64,000 nucleotides of DNA from Hyphomicrobiales bacterium (GTDB lineage Bacteria > Pseudomonadota > Alphaproteobacteria > Rhizobiales > Rhizobiaceae). Below, piece by piece: positions 1 through 8,769 of the stretch. Each line of letters begins with the position of its first letter. Positions within the stretch are counted from its first letter, which is position 1. The DNA lies in NCBI GenBank assembly GCA_900472395.1, contig UCHV01000014.1, forward strand, positions 186,001 through 250,000, given 5' to 3'. The position numbers and the translations under genes are program-made. The notes beneath the pieces are model-generated. The model was not told where the DNA came from. It saw only the letters and a program-made list of their open reading frames with translations, and ran no database searches.

Positions 1-232
1 CGGCGTTCGCGTCACGATCAGTTCCGACGATCCGCCGTTCTTCAGCACCTCGCTGGCGCGGGAATATGACATTGCCGCGAGCGACATGGGGTTTGCCCGT
101 GAGGAAATCGACGCGATGACGCGCACGTCGCTGGAAGCGGCTTTTGTCGACGAGGACACCCGGAACAGGCTCCTGACGCGTTTTGACGCACATGTGCAAA
201 GCGGTGCGAAAGCGGCGGTGAAAGACGCCTGA
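1..232 (+). CDS. add: adenosine deaminase, C-terminal part (starts before the window)
   Basis: Only the last 76 residues are visible, read from base 2 to the TGA at 230-232. Residues near the left edge read [11 protein letters not shown], which matches the Ser-x-Asp-Asp-Pro segment holding the last metal and catalytic aspartates of the adenosine/AMP deaminase superfamily. The enzyme hydrolyses adenosine to inosine in the cytoplasm. Its place 66 bases before upp and opposite a nucleoside import and degradation operon fits purine nucleoside salvage. The adenine deaminase subgroup has a similar C-terminus, so substrate choice is inferred mainly from context. Confidence 0.8.
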   Translation, partial: GVRVTISSDDPPFFSTSLAREYDIAASDMGFAREEIDAMTRTSLEAAFVDEDTRNRLLTRFDAHVQSGAKAAVKDA

Positions 233-298
233 ACGCTTGGATTCGTGCGCCGTCCATGACAGAAGGGGAAAACACCAACATCCCCGGAAGGCATTCCC

Positions 299-928
299 AT
301 GAACGGCGTCACCGTCATTGACCATCCGCTCGTCCAGCACAAGCTTACCATCATGCGCAAGAAGGAAACTTCGACCGCCGGTTTCCGCCGTCTGTTGCGC
401 GAAATTTCCATGCTTCTGTGTTACGAGGTCACGCGTGACCTCGAGCTGACGCTCGAGACCATCGAAACGCCGATCACCGAGATGCAGGCACCGATCGTCG
501 AAGGCAAGAAGCTGGTTTTCGTTTCCATCCTGCGCGCCGGCAACGGTCTGCTGGAAGGCATGCTCGAGCTTGTACCCTCTGCGCGTGTTTCGCATATCGG
601 CCTCTACCGCGACCACGATACGCTGAAGCCGGTCGAGTATTACTTCAAGGCGCCCGACAGCCTCGATGAGCGCCTGATCATCGTCGTCGATCCGATGCTG
701 GCCACCGGCAACTCGGCGATTGCGGCCATCGAGAAACTCAAAGAACGCGGCGCCAAAAATATCCGCTTCCTCTGCCTTCTGGCGGCTCCGGAAGGCATCC
801 AGAACTTTCAGGAAGCCCATCCGGACGTCAAGATCTACACGGCGTCCGTCGACAGCTACCTCAACGATAAGGGTTACATCGTGCCCGGCCTCGGCGACGC
901 CGGCGACCGCATGTACGGCACGAAATAA
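299..928 (+). CDS. upp: uracil phosphoribosyltransferase
   Basis: This 209-residue protein has the usual length of bacterial UPRT. It joins uracil to PRPP to give UMP in pyrimidine salvage. The PRPP-binding loop DPMLATGNS lies at residues 131-139, after the hydrophobic strand LIIVV, and the family C-terminus [13 protein letters not shown] is present. A GGAAGG ribosome binding site lies about seven bases before the ATG. It follows the adenosine deaminase gene on the same strand by 66 bases and probably shares its transcript; a hairpin with a T run follows. It takes up the uracil that can be released by the nucleoside-degrading operon encoded opposite. Confidence 0.97.
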   Translation: MNGVTVIDHPLVQHKLTIMRKKETSTAGFRRLLREISMLLCYEVTRDLELTLETIETPITEMQAPIVEGKKLVFVSILRAGNGLLEGMLELVPSARVSHIGLYRDHDTLKPVEYYFKAPDSLDERLIIVVDPMLATGNSAIAAIEKLKERGAKNIRFLCLLAAPEGIQNFQEAHPDVKIYTASVDSYLNDKGYIVPGLGDAGDRMYGTK

Positions 929-962
929 GCGGTCAGGATTTCTTAACCGCATTCCAAGATTG

Positions 963-996
963 GCGGTCCCCGGTTCATTCCGTGGGCCGCTTTTTT
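963..996 (+). terminator. intrinsic terminator after upp
   Basis: GCGG and CCC (one bulged T between) pair with GGG and CCGC around a loop of about 13 bases, and six T residues follow directly. It starts about 35 bases after the upp stop codon. Confidence 0.75.
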
Positions 997-1047
997 ATTG
1001 TTTCAAGCGCAGACTGCAGGCCTGATTTCGTCACGCCAGAGATATTC

Positions 1048-1569
1048 ATGCTTCTGCGCACCACCATTTTCGCCTCCGTCGCCATTTTGGCTGCCACGCA
1101 GGTTCCGCGCTTTTTCGAAGGCACCCAGCAGAATAAGCCGGATGCGAAATTCGAACAGAAGAGCGCCTTGCCTAAGGTGCAGAAAGCCGAGCTTTCGAAC
1201 GGCCGCATCAGCCTCAAGGCGGATGGCCGCGGGCATTTCTTCGGAACCTTTCAGATGAACGGAAAGGCCGTGGAAGGACTGGTCGATACCGGCGCTTCCA
1301 CCATCGCCATCAACGAAACGACCGCCCGCAAACTTGGCTTTACCGGCAACAGTCTCGACTTTCGTTACAAGGCCAGCACCGCCAACGGCATGACCGATGC
1401 GGCACGTATCACGATCGACCGCGTCGAAATCGGCACGATCAGGGTACGGACGGTGGAAGCCATGGTGCTCCGGGACAAGGCCTTGGACGGCACTTTGGTC
1501 GGCATGAGTTTCCTGACAAAGCTGCGATCCTACCAGGTACAGGATGGTGACCTGACGCTGGTGCAGTGA
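1048..1569 (+). CDS. retroviral-type aspartic protease (TIGR02281 clan AA family)
   Basis: A 173-residue protein starting at the ATG at 1048; the frame is open for another 22 codons upstream, but that stretch overlaps the upp terminator. Residues 3-20 are a hydrophobic N-terminal segment, likely a signal anchor. The single catalytic motif DTGAS is at residues 80-84 within LVDTGASTIAIN, and the later GTLVGMSFLTKL is the second half of the pepsin-like fold. One motif per chain means it should act as a dimer, as retroviral proteases do, probably in the periplasm. Its substrate is unknown. Its TGA ends at 1569 and the convergent deoA stop begins at 1570, so there is no spacer between the two genes. 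Confidence 0.85.
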   Translation: MLLRTTIFASVAILAATQVPRFFEGTQQNKPDAKFEQKSALPKVQKAELSNGRISLKADGRGHFFGTFQMNGKAVEGLVDTGASTIAINETTARKLGFTGNSLDFRYKASTANGMTDAARITIDRVEIGTIRVRTVEAMVLRDKALDGTLVGMSFLTKLRSYQVQDGDLTLVQ

Positions 1570-2880
1570 TCATCCGATCCGCTGCAGGATGGCCGGCACT
1601 TCGGTTTCTGCTTCATCCGCTATCGTAAACAGCCTGGACACGTCCGCGGCGATGCGAGCGGCATCATCGTCGTTGGCGGCATGCACGGTCGCGATCGGCT
1701 GGCCCTGCATTACATTTGTGCCAAGCGACAGCAAACCATCGATCCCGACGCGATGATCGATCGTGTCGGATGCGCGAAGCCGCCCGCCGCCCAGATCCAC
1801 GACCGCCATGCCGAGCGCACGCGTGTCGCAAGCCGCAATATACCCTGTCCGCCTAGCCAATACTTCCAACGTCACCGGGGCGGAAACGAGATAGTTTTGC
1901 GGTCGCTCCAGGAAATCCGCGGGGCCTCCAAGTGCGTGCACCATACGACCGAAAACATCGGCAGCACGGCCGCTCTCCAGTGCCGTCCTCGCAGTTTTCT
2001 CACCTTCCGACAGATTTGCGGCAAGACGGGCCTGGACCAGCATTTCGGCAGCAAAGGCCAGAACCACAGTTTCCAGCCGCGTACGCGCCTTGGCCCCTTT
2101 CAGGAAATCGACGCAGTTGGCGATCTCCAGCGCATTGCCGGCGGCATCTGCCAGCGGCTGGTTCATGTCCGTGACCAAAGCCGACGTCTTGACGCCGGCA
2201 CCGTTTGCCACATCGACCAGCGACCTTGCCAGTATTTCCGCCTGCTCCAGACTGTTCATGAAGGCGCCGTTGCCGACTTTCACGTCCATCACCAAAGTCT
2301 GCAGACCTGCCGCCAGTTTTTTCGACAGGATCGATGCCGTGATCAGGGGGACGGATTCGACCGTCGCCGTGACATCCCGGATCGCATAAAGCCGCCGGTC
2401 GGCCGGAGCGAGGCAGCCTGTCTGGCCGATGATCGCGCAACCAACGTCGTCCACCGTGCGACGAAACAGCGTTTCGTCCGGCATGATATTGTAGCCGGGG
2501 ATGGCTTCCAGCTTGTCCAGCGTCCCGCCGGTGTGGCCAAGCCCACGGCCCGAAATCATCGGTACCGCCAGCCCACAGGCGGCGGCAATCGGCGCCAGCA
2601 TCAGCGAAACATTGTCGCCGACGCCGCCGGTCGAATGCTTATCGGCAATCGGTCGCCCGACATCGCCCCAGGACAGCACGTCGCCGCTGTCACGCATGGC
2701 AAGCGTGAGCGCGATGGTTTCATCGCGCGTCATGCCGCGAAAGAACACGGCCATGGCGAAGGCCGCCACCTGTCCTTCGGAAATGCGGTCTTCGCTCATG
2801 GCACGAATGAACGCGGCGATCTCGTCACCCGAAAGCGCCTCGCCATCGCGTTTGCGGCGGATGACTTCCTGCGGGATCAT
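1570..2880 (-). CDS. deoA: thymidine phosphorylase
   Basis: This 436-residue enzyme splits thymidine (and often uridine or deoxyuridine) with phosphate into base and (deoxy)ribose-1-phosphate. The phosphate-binding KHSTGGVGD is at residues 81-89 and the family signature SGRGLGHTGGTLDKLE at 109-124, giving the expected alpha domain followed by alpha/beta and C-terminal domains. It is the last gene of the minus-strand nucleoside operon, six bases after deoC. Its product deoxyribose-1-phosphate would need phosphopentomutase (deoB), which is not in the window, before DeoC can act. Confidence 0.96.
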   Translation of the reverse strand: MIPQEVIRRKRDGEALSGDEIAAFIRAMSEDRISEGQVAAFAMAVFFRGMTRDETIALTLAMRDSGDVLSWGDVGRPIADKHSTGGVGDNVSLMLAPIAAACGLAVPMISGRGLGHTGGTLDKLEAIPGYNIMPDETLFRRTVDDVGCAIIGQTGCLAPADRRLYAIRDVTATVESVPLITASILSKKLAAGLQTLVMDVKVGNGAFMNSLEQAEILARSLVDVANGAGVKTSALVTDMNQPLADAAGNALEIANCVDFLKGAKARTRLETVVLAFAAEMLVQARLAANLSEGEKTARTALESGRAADVFGRMVHALGGPADFLERPQNYLVSAPVTLEVLARRTGYIAACDTRALGMAVVDLGGGRLRASDTIDHRVGIDGLLSLGTNVMQGQPIATVHAANDDDAARIAADVSRLFTIADEAETEVPAILQRIG

Positions 2881-2886
2881 GTTGGC

Positions 2887-3657
2887 TCAATAGCCGCCGG
2901 ACGTGCGGGCGGAACCGCTGCCCGAGAGCACGGCCAGAATATCGTCGAGCAGGCCGGAGGCACCGAAACGGAAGGTGGATGGCATGATCCAGTTCGCACC
3001 CATGATGGTTTCGGCCGAACGCAGGTAGAGATCCGCATCGGCAACCGTGCCGACACCGCCGGCCGGTTTGAAGCCCACCCGCTTTTTCGAATCGCGGATC
3101 ACCTGCAGCATGATATCGGCCGCTTCCAGCGTGGCGTTGACGGCAACCTTGCCGGTGGAGGTCTTGATGAAATCGGCACCGGCTTCGATGGCAAGCTCCG
3201 AAGCACGACGGATCAGCGCACGTTCCTTCAACTCGCCGGTCTCGATAATGACCTTCAGGCAGGAATTCGCGCAGGCGGCACGCACGGCTTCCACCATGGT
3301 GGTAACGGCTGCCTCATCGCCAGCGATGAATGCGCGATAAGGGATGACGAGATCGATCTCGTCGGCACCGTCAGCGACCGCCTGTTCAGTCTCCTTCACC
3401 ACGTCGGCTACCGGCAAATCGCCGGACGGGAAATTCACCACGGTGGCGATGCGAACCACATGCCCCTGCCCCAGAATTCCGCGCGCATGCGCGACAAAAC
3501 GTGGCCAGATGCAAATGGCTGCGCTGTGGCCATAGGGTGTCTGCGCGCGTTGGCACAGGGTTTCGATGGCGGCATTGTCGCAATCGTCGCGCAGGTTGGT
3601 CAGGTCGAGAAGAGAAAGGGCAAAAGACGCCGCTTCGCGTGGGCTCATCAGCTCCAT
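2887..3657 (-). CDS. deoC: deoxyribose-phosphate aldolase
   Basis: A 256-residue class I aldolase that cleaves 2-deoxyribose-5-phosphate to acetaldehyde and glyceraldehyde-3-phosphate. The Schiff-base lysine is K165 in FIKTSTGK, and the second active-site lysine is K197 in GFKPAGG. The length is typical. A GGAGG lies five bases before the ATG. It is followed six bases later by deoA, so the two are surely co-transcribed. A 199-base gap separates it from punA, so it could also have a promoter of its own. Confidence 0.97.
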   Translation of the reverse strand: MELMSPREAASFALSLLDLTNLRDDCDNAAIETLCQRAQTPYGHSAAICIWPRFVAHARGILGQGHVVRIATVVNFPSGDLPVADVVKETEQAVADGADEIDLVIPYRAFIAGDEAAVTTMVEAVRAACANSCLKVIIETGELKERALIRRASELAIEAGADFIKTSTGKVAVNATLEAADIMLQVIRDSKKRVGFKPAGGVGTVADADLYLRSAETIMGANWIMPSTFRFGASGLLDDILAVLSGSGSARTSGGY

Positions 3658-3684
3658 AGTGCCTCCGGAGTTTATTGCACGTGC

Positions 3685-3708
3685 CCGAAAACCGCTTTCG
3701 ATTTTCGG
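3685..3708. repeat. short inverted repeat between punA and deoC
   Basis: CCGAAAA at 3685-3691 and TTTTCGG at 3702-3708 form a 7-base-pair hairpin with a 10-base loop, 28 bases upstream of deoC. It may be a processing or pausing site in the nucleoside operon transcript, or part of a deoCA control region. There is nothing else recognisable in this 199-base gap. Confidence 0.35.
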
Positions 3709-3856
3709 ATCGCAGGATTTGCAGAATTCAAAGTTCTACAGGGCCGTTCGCGCGCCCTTTATGACGCATGAGATGCAATTGGCTGAAATATGTTGGAAAG
3801 CCATATTTACCATTCGATCCGTGAGTGGCAACCCGGCAGCTCGGCGCAAAAGCCGA

Positions 3857-4666
3857 TCATTCCGGATCGCTGAACATTTCAGATAAAATGGAGGCAAGCC
3901 GCGCACCGCCGATTGGCGCCATATCCTTGGTTTCGTCATGGCTGAGCTCAGCCCCGGTCATGCCCGCCGCATAGTTGGTGATCACCGATGCGGCTGCAAC
4001 CTTGAGACCGAAATAACGTGCCAGAATGACCTCGGGTACGGTGGACATGCCGACCGCATCCGTACCCAGAATACGCGCCATGCGGATTTCCGCCGGCGTT
4101 TCGAAGCTTGGGCCCGAGAACCACATGTAGACGCCGGAAAACAGCTGCACGCCACGGCGAATGGCGGCATTGCGCATGGCGGCACCAAGATCCGCATCGT
4201 AGGCGTTGGTCAAACCGACGAAACGGCGGTCGCTTGCTTCGCCGATCAGCGGGTTCATGCCGGAATAGTTGATATGATCGGTGATCTGCATGACCGACCC
4301 GGGCGGCATGTCTTCGCGCACCGAGCCTGCGGAATTGGTGAGGATCAGCGACTGTACGCCGAGGCCGGCCAGAAGCTCGATCGGCGCGCGCATCGCATTG
4401 GCATCGCCGTGCTCGTAATAATGGGTGCGGCCGGACAGCATGATGACCGGTTGGCGGCCGAGATAACCGGCAACCAGTTCCCCCGCATGGCCGCTGACCC
4501 CACCTTTGGGAAAACCGGCAAGCTCCGAATAAGGAATGCGGATCGGATCCGTGACTTCATTGACGATGGGGCCGAGGCCAGAGCCGAGCACGATGGCGTG
4601 CCGTGGCACAAGGCCGTTCAGGCGCTCGACAAGAAGATCGATCAAGGCGTTCAGGCTCTCGGTCAT
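3857..4666 (-). CDS. punA: purine nucleoside phosphorylase (trimeric class)
   Basis: A 269-residue phosphorylase of the trimeric PNP/MTAP class, splitting inosine and guanosine with phosphate. LGSGLG (27-32) and GRTHYYEHG (79-87) form the phosphate site. TNSAGS (110-115), GPSFETPAEIRM and the VGMSTVPEVILA segment form the base and ribose pockets. Some annotations call this protein deoD, but the hexameric DeoD family is distinct; the motifs here are those of PunA/XapA. It lies 13 bases after cdd and before deoC in the nucleoside operon. Confidence 0.95.
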   Translation of the reverse strand: MTESLNALIDLLVERLNGLVPRHAIVLGSGLGPIVNEVTDPIRIPYSELAGFPKGGVSGHAGELVAGYLGRQPVIMLSGRTHYYEHGDANAMRAPIELLAGLGVQSLILTNSAGSVREDMPPGSVMQITDHINYSGMNPLIGEASDRRFVGLTNAYDADLGAAMRNAAIRRGVQLFSGVYMWFSGPSFETPAEIRMARILGTDAVGMSTVPEVILARYFGLKVAAASVITNYAAGMTGAELSHDETKDMAPIGGARLASILSEMFSDPE

Positions 4667-4679
4667 GCCCTGCCCTCGC

Positions 4680-5072
4680 TCAGCCGAGAATGTCGGTCTT
4701 GAAGGAGAAAGGCAGAAGCTCTTCCATCGTCATGGTCTTTTGCACACCCTGCTCGTCGCAGAGATAGACGCGGGTATCGGGGCCGGCGAACTCGGCGATC
4801 TTCTGGCGGCAGCCGCCACAGGGCGGGCAGAGCGCCAGCTTTTCGGCGATCACGGCGATTTCCCTGATGCGGCTACCACCGCCCATGATCATGGCGCCGA
4901 TGGCGGTCGGTTCGGCACACCAACCTTGAGGAAAGGAGAGGTTCTCGATATTGGCGCCGACATAGACCTTTCCATCCTCGGCGCGGATGGCCGCGCCGAC
5001 GGGAAATTTCGAGTAAGGCGCGTAGGCCTTGCCCATGGCCTCGCGAGCGGCTTCGAACAAATCATGCGCCAT
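4680..5072 (-). CDS. cdd: cytidine deaminase
   Basis: A 130-residue homotetrameric-type cytidine deaminase, converting cytidine or deoxycytidine to uridine or deoxyuridine. C52 and E54 in CAEPTA, with C85 and C88 in PCGGC, are the three zinc cysteines and the catalytic glutamate. An AAGGAG precedes the ATG. Only one base separates it from the upstream permease gene, so it is part of the nucleoside import transcript, and its uridine product can be cleaved by the phosphorylases encoded next. Confidence 0.97.
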   Translation of the reverse strand: MAHDLFEAAREAMGKAYAPYSKFPVGAAIRAEDGKVYVGANIENLSFPQGWCAEPTAIGAMIMGGGSRIREIAVIAEKLALCPPCGGCRQKIAEFAGPDTRVYLCDEQGVQKTMTMEELLPFSFKTDILG

Positions 5073-5073
5073 A

Positions 5074-6045
5074 TCAACGCTCCTTCACATAAGGTACGCC
5101 ACCGGCCTTGGGCGGGCGGGCGATGCCGATGAAACCTGCCAGCAGAACACAGGTGAGAACATAAGGCAGCGCCTGAAAGATCTGCACCGGCACTTCGCCG
5201 ATCATGGGCAAGGATTTGCCCTGCATGAAGTTCGCGACCGCATCGAGAAAACCAAACAGCAGGCAGGCGAACATTACCGGCACCGGCTTCCACTTGGCAA
5301 AAATCAGGGCGGCGAGCGCGATATATCCCTTGCCGGCCGACATGTTGTTGATGAAGGCGGCCGACTGGGCAATCGCCAGATAGGCACCGGCAAAACCGCC
5401 TAGCACGCCCGTGACGAGAAGTGCGCGATAGCGCAGGAACGCGACCGAAATGCCTGCCGTATCGACCGCTGCCGGATTTTCACCGACGGCACGCAGGCGC
5501 AGGCCGAAGCGGGTACGATACAGGATCCACCAGGACAGCGGCACGGCTGCAAAAGCCAGATAGGTGAGGATGTTGTTGCCGGAAATCACATTGGCATAAA
5601 GCGGGCCGATGACCGGTACTTCACGCATGACATCCACGCCTGGCAGGATGATCGGCGCAAAACGTGCATCGCCCGTCAGACCCGGCGTGCGCCCACCCTG
5701 GTTGAACCACGCCTGACCAAGCACGATGGTGAGGCCGGCGGCGATGAAATTCAGCGCCACGCCGGACACGATCTGGTTGCCGCGATTGGTGATCGAGGCA
5801 AAACCATGGATGAGCGAGAACAGGATCGAAACGCCGATACCGCCGAGCAGTCCGATCCAAGCATTGCCGCTGACATAAGCGAGACAGGCGGCAGCGAACG
5901 CGGCGGCCAGCATCTTGCCTTCAAGGCCGATATCGAAAATGCCGGCGCGTTCGGAAAACAGGCCCGCAAGTGCCGTGAAGATCAGCGGGATCGACAGCCG
6001 GATGGTGGAGCCGAGGATGCTGACAAAGATATCGAAATAATCCAT
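5074..6045 (-). CDS. nupQ: nucleoside ABC transporter permease 2 (NupQ/YufQ type)
   Basis: A 323-residue very hydrophobic inner-membrane protein of the BPD_transp_2 (LivH/RbsC-like) family. I start it at the ATG at 6043-6045, four bases past the stop of the first permease. The open frame continues upstream by 40 codons, but these overlap the neighbouring gene and do not look coding. The early segment IFDIGLEGKMLAAAFAAA is the conserved region after the first helices in this family. It should pair with the other permease and the ATPase to import nucleosides bound by the BMP-family binding protein. Confidence 0.9.
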   Translation of the reverse strand: MDYFDIFVSILGSTIRLSIPLIFTALAGLFSERAGIFDIGLEGKMLAAAFAAACLAYVSGNAWIGLLGGIGVSILFSLIHGFASITNRGNQIVSGVALNFIAAGLTIVLGQAWFNQGGRTPGLTGDARFAPIILPGVDVMREVPVIGPLYANVISGNNILTYLAFAAVPLSWWILYRTRFGLRLRAVGENPAAVDTAGISVAFLRYRALLVTGVLGGFAGAYLAIAQSAAFINNMSAGKGYIALAALIFAKWKPVPVMFACLLFGFLDAVANFMQGKSLPMIGEVPVQIFQALPYVLTCVLLAGFIGIARPPKAGGVPYVKER

Positions 6046-6049
6046 GGCT

Positions 6050-7168
6050 TCACTTCCCCGCCAGTTTCTGGCCCGCGAACTGCTGATAGATCCGCACCAA
6101 GGCCGGGCGGAACATGTATTCGAGCGCACCGGCAAACAGGATGACAAGACCCTGGATGACGACAATCATTTCGCGGGTGATATTGGGCATTTCAAACGAA
6201 AGATCGGCGCCGCCCTGATAGAGCATGCCGAACAGCAGCGCTGAAAAGATGATGCCGAGCGGGTGGCTGCGACCCATCAGCGACACGGCGATGCCGACGA
6301 AACCGGCGCCTGCCACGAACTCGACCTGCAGGCGGGCCGACGCCCCCATGACCGGGTTGAGCGCCATCATGCCGGCAAGACCGCCGGAAATCAGCATGGC
6401 GATGATGACCGTGCGCGAATAGGGAATGCCGGCGTAAACGGCAGCAGACGGCGAAATGCCGAGTGTGCGCATTTCATAACCAAGTTTGCTGCGCCAGATC
6501 AGCAGCCAGACGAGGTAACACATTACCAGCGCGATGATGAAGGACACGTTGAACGGCGCCGGACCGAGCTTCATGCCGAACAGCGCCATCAGCCAGTCCA
6601 GCTTCGGCAGCTGTCCACCCGGCAGGAATGTGCGGGTTTCCGGCGCCATCTTGCCCGGCACGATGAACACGTTGACCAGCAGGTAAACCATCAGCGCCGC
6701 GGCGATGAAGTTGAACATGATGGTGGTGATGACCACGTGGCTGCCGCGCTTGGCCTGCAGCCACGCCGGGATGAAGGCCCATCCGGCACCGAACACGGCG
6801 GCACCGATGACCGCAAACGGCATGGTGACGTACCACGGCACGTAATGATCGAGCGCCAGCGCCACAAGCGCTGCACCAAGACCGCCGACATAGGCCTGAC
6901 CTTCCGAGCCGATGTTGAACAGACCGGCATGAAACGCAACGGCGACAGACAGGCCGGTGAAGATGAAGCTCGTCGTATAGAACAGGGTGAAACCAATTGC
7001 TTCACCGCGGCCAAGCGCACCTTCGATCAGAAGCTTCAGCGCCTGAAACGGGTTTTCGCCGATTGACCAGACGACAAGGCCGGAAATGAAAAACGCAAGC
7101 AGAAGGTTCAGCAGAGGCAAAACGCCATAGCTGATCCAGCTGGGAAGCGGAACGGACGCTGTACTCAT
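6050..7168 (-). CDS. nupP: nucleoside ABC transporter permease 1 (NupP/YufP type)
   Basis: A 372-residue multi-helix permease of the BPD_transp_2 family. The motif FNIGSEGQAYVGGLGAAL after the second or third helix matches the family. A GAGGATATC ribosome binding site precedes the ATG. It starts seven bases past the ATPase stop and ends four bases before the second permease, which shows a tight transport operon. Sugar-type relatives exist, but the cdd-punA-deoC-deoA neighbours point to nucleosides. Confidence 0.9.
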   Translation of the reverse strand: MSTASVPLPSWISYGVLPLLNLLLAFFISGLVVWSIGENPFQALKLLIEGALGRGEAIGFTLFYTTSFIFTGLSVAVAFHAGLFNIGSEGQAYVGGLGAALVALALDHYVPWYVTMPFAVIGAAVFGAGWAFIPAWLQAKRGSHVVITTIMFNFIAAALMVYLLVNVFIVPGKMAPETRTFLPGGQLPKLDWLMALFGMKLGPAPFNVSFIIALVMCYLVWLLIWRSKLGYEMRTLGISPSAAVYAGIPYSRTVIIAMLISGGLAGMMALNPVMGASARLQVEFVAGAGFVGIAVSLMGRSHPLGIIFSALLFGMLYQGGADLSFEMPNITREMIVVIQGLVILFAGALEYMFRPALVRIYQQFAGQKLAGK

Positions 7169-7175
7169 GATATCC

Positions 7176-8684
7176 TCACACCGCTCCGGCCATCATCAGG
7201 CCGAGCGTCTGTTCACCGGCGTCCGGCGTTTCTTCACCCACCACCTTGCCGGCGAACATGACGATGATGCGATCGGACATGGACCGGATTTCGTCGAGTT
7301 CGACCGATACAAGCAGTACGGCCTTTTGCGCGTCCCGCATCTCGATGATGCGGCGATGAATGAATTCGATGGCGCCGATATCGACCCCGCGCGTGGGCTG
7401 GCCGATGATCAGCATCTTCGGGTCGCGTTCGATTTCGCGGGCAACGACGATCTTCTGCTGGTTGCCACCGGAAAAATTGGCGGTTTTCAGCCGTGGGTTC
7501 GGCGGGCGGATATCGTATTTGGCGATTTTTTCCTCGGCATCCTTCTGGATGGCCGCAAGATCGAGAAGCGCACCACGGCCGTAACGCGGCTCGCGGTGAT
7601 ATCCGAGCACGGAGTTCTCGTATTCCTCGAACTTGAGGACGAGGCCCATGTGATGGCGATCCTCCGGGATATGCGCGAGACCGATCTGGCGCAACCGGGC
7701 AGGATCGAGACCGGCAACCGGCTGGCCGTCGATAAGGATTTCGCCCGATGTCGGCTTGCGGATACCGGCAATGGCTTCCAGCAGTTCCGACTGGCCGTTG
7801 CCGGCCACACCGGCAATACCGAGGATTTCACCTTCGCGGACATCGAAGGAGACGTTATCGACCATGATGACACCACGGCTGTCCTTGACCGTCAGGTCTT
7901 TCACCGACAGCAGCACCTTGCCGGGCTGCGCCTCGCCCTTTTCGACGCGCAGGAGAACACGGCGACCGACCATCAGTTCGGCCAGTTCCTCAACCGTCGT
8001 TTCGGCGGTCTTGCGCGTGGCGACCATTTCACCACGGCGCATGACCGAGACTTCGTCGGTAATCGCCATGATCTCGCGCAGCTTGTGGGTGATGAGCAGG
8101 ATCGTCTTGCCCTGATCGCGCAGCACCTTGAGGATGCGGAACAGGTGATCGGCCTCGGCGGGGGTCAGCACACCCGTCGGTTCGTCGAGAATGAGGATTT
8201 CGGCGCCACGATAGAGCGCTTTCAGGATTTCGACACGCTGCTGCTTGCCGACCGGCAGTTCCTCGATGATCGCATCGGGATCGACGTCGAGCCCGTATTC
8301 GGTCTCCAGACGCTTCAATTCCTTGCGCGCGCCGGCAACACCCTTGGCAAGCAATTGCCCACCTTCGGCGCCGAGCATGACGTTTTCCAGCACGGTGAAA
8401 TTTTCGACCAGCATGAAATGCTGGTGCACCATGCCGATGCCCGAAGCGATGGCCGTCTGGCTGTCGCGGATCGTCACCGGCTTGCCGTCGATGCGGATCT
8501 CGCCGTGATCGGCCTGGTAAAAACCGTAGAGAATCGACATCAGGGTCGATTTCCCGGCCCCGTTTTCACCGATAATGCCGTGGATCGAGCCCTTGGCGAC
8601 GGTCAGATTGATATTCTTGTTGGCGTGAACGGCACCGAAACTCTTGTCGATGCCCGCCAGTTCGATCGCGGGATGCGGGGTCAA
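7176..8684 (-). CDS. nupO: nucleoside ABC transporter ATP-binding protein (tandem ATPase, TTG start)
   Basis: A 502-residue protein with two ABC ATPase domains, as in RbsA/NupO. The first domain has Walker [10 protein letters not shown] at residues 39-47, an LPVGKQQRV signature and ILILDEPT. The second has the degenerate Walker [11 protein letters not shown], the signature FSGGNQQK and the IGQPTRGVD Walker B region. The start is a TTG at 8682-8684; a GGAGAGG lies just upstream and no ATG or GTG fits the conserved N-terminus. An 85-base gap with a strong hairpin separates it from the binding-protein gene. Confidence 0.93.
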   Translation of the reverse strand: MTPHPAIELAGIDKSFGAVHANKNINLTVAKGSIHGIIGENGAGKSTLMSILYGFYQADHGEIRIDGKPVTIRDSQTAIASGIGMVHQHFMLVENFTVLENVMLGAEGGQLLAKGVAGARKELKRLETEYGLDVDPDAIIEELPVGKQQRVEILKALYRGAEILILDEPTGVLTPAEADHLFRILKVLRDQGKTILLITHKLREIMAITDEVSVMRRGEMVATRKTAETTVEELAELMVGRRVLLRVEKGEAQPGKVLLSVKDLTVKDSRGVIMVDNVSFDVREGEILGIAGVAGNGQSELLEAIAGIRKPTSGEILIDGQPVAGLDPARLRQIGLAHIPEDRHHMGLVLKFEEYENSVLGYHREPRYGRGALLDLAAIQKDAEEKIAKYDIRPPNPRLKTANFSGGNQQKIVVAREIERDPKMLIIGQPTRGVDIGAIEFIHRRIIEMRDAQKAVLLVSVELDEIRSMSDRIIVMFAGKVVGEETPDAGEQTLGLMMAGAV

Positions 8685-8726
8685 GCGCAGCCTCTCCTTC
8701 GCACTTTCGGCGGATGGCAGATACGA

Positions 8727-8760
8727 TTGGGGCGCTTGGTGTCTCCACCCCGCGCCCCAA
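8727..8760 (-). repeat. hairpin between binding-protein and ATPase genes
   Basis: TTGGGGCGC (8727-8735) pairs with GCGCCCCAA (8752-8760), nine perfect base pairs around a 16-base loop, inside the 85-base gap after the BMP binding-protein gene. There is no T run, so it is more likely an mRNA-stabilising or attenuating hairpin that leaves the binding protein in excess over the membrane parts than a full terminator. Confidence 0.6.
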
Positions 8761-8769
8761 ACAATCAGA

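Noticed and set aside
1681..3771. A 696-codon open frame on the plus strand across deoA and deoC
   Set aside because: It lies antisense to two clear enzymes, has biased composition (His, Arg, Gln, Gly rich) and no family resemblance; long antisense frames are common in GC-rich genomes.
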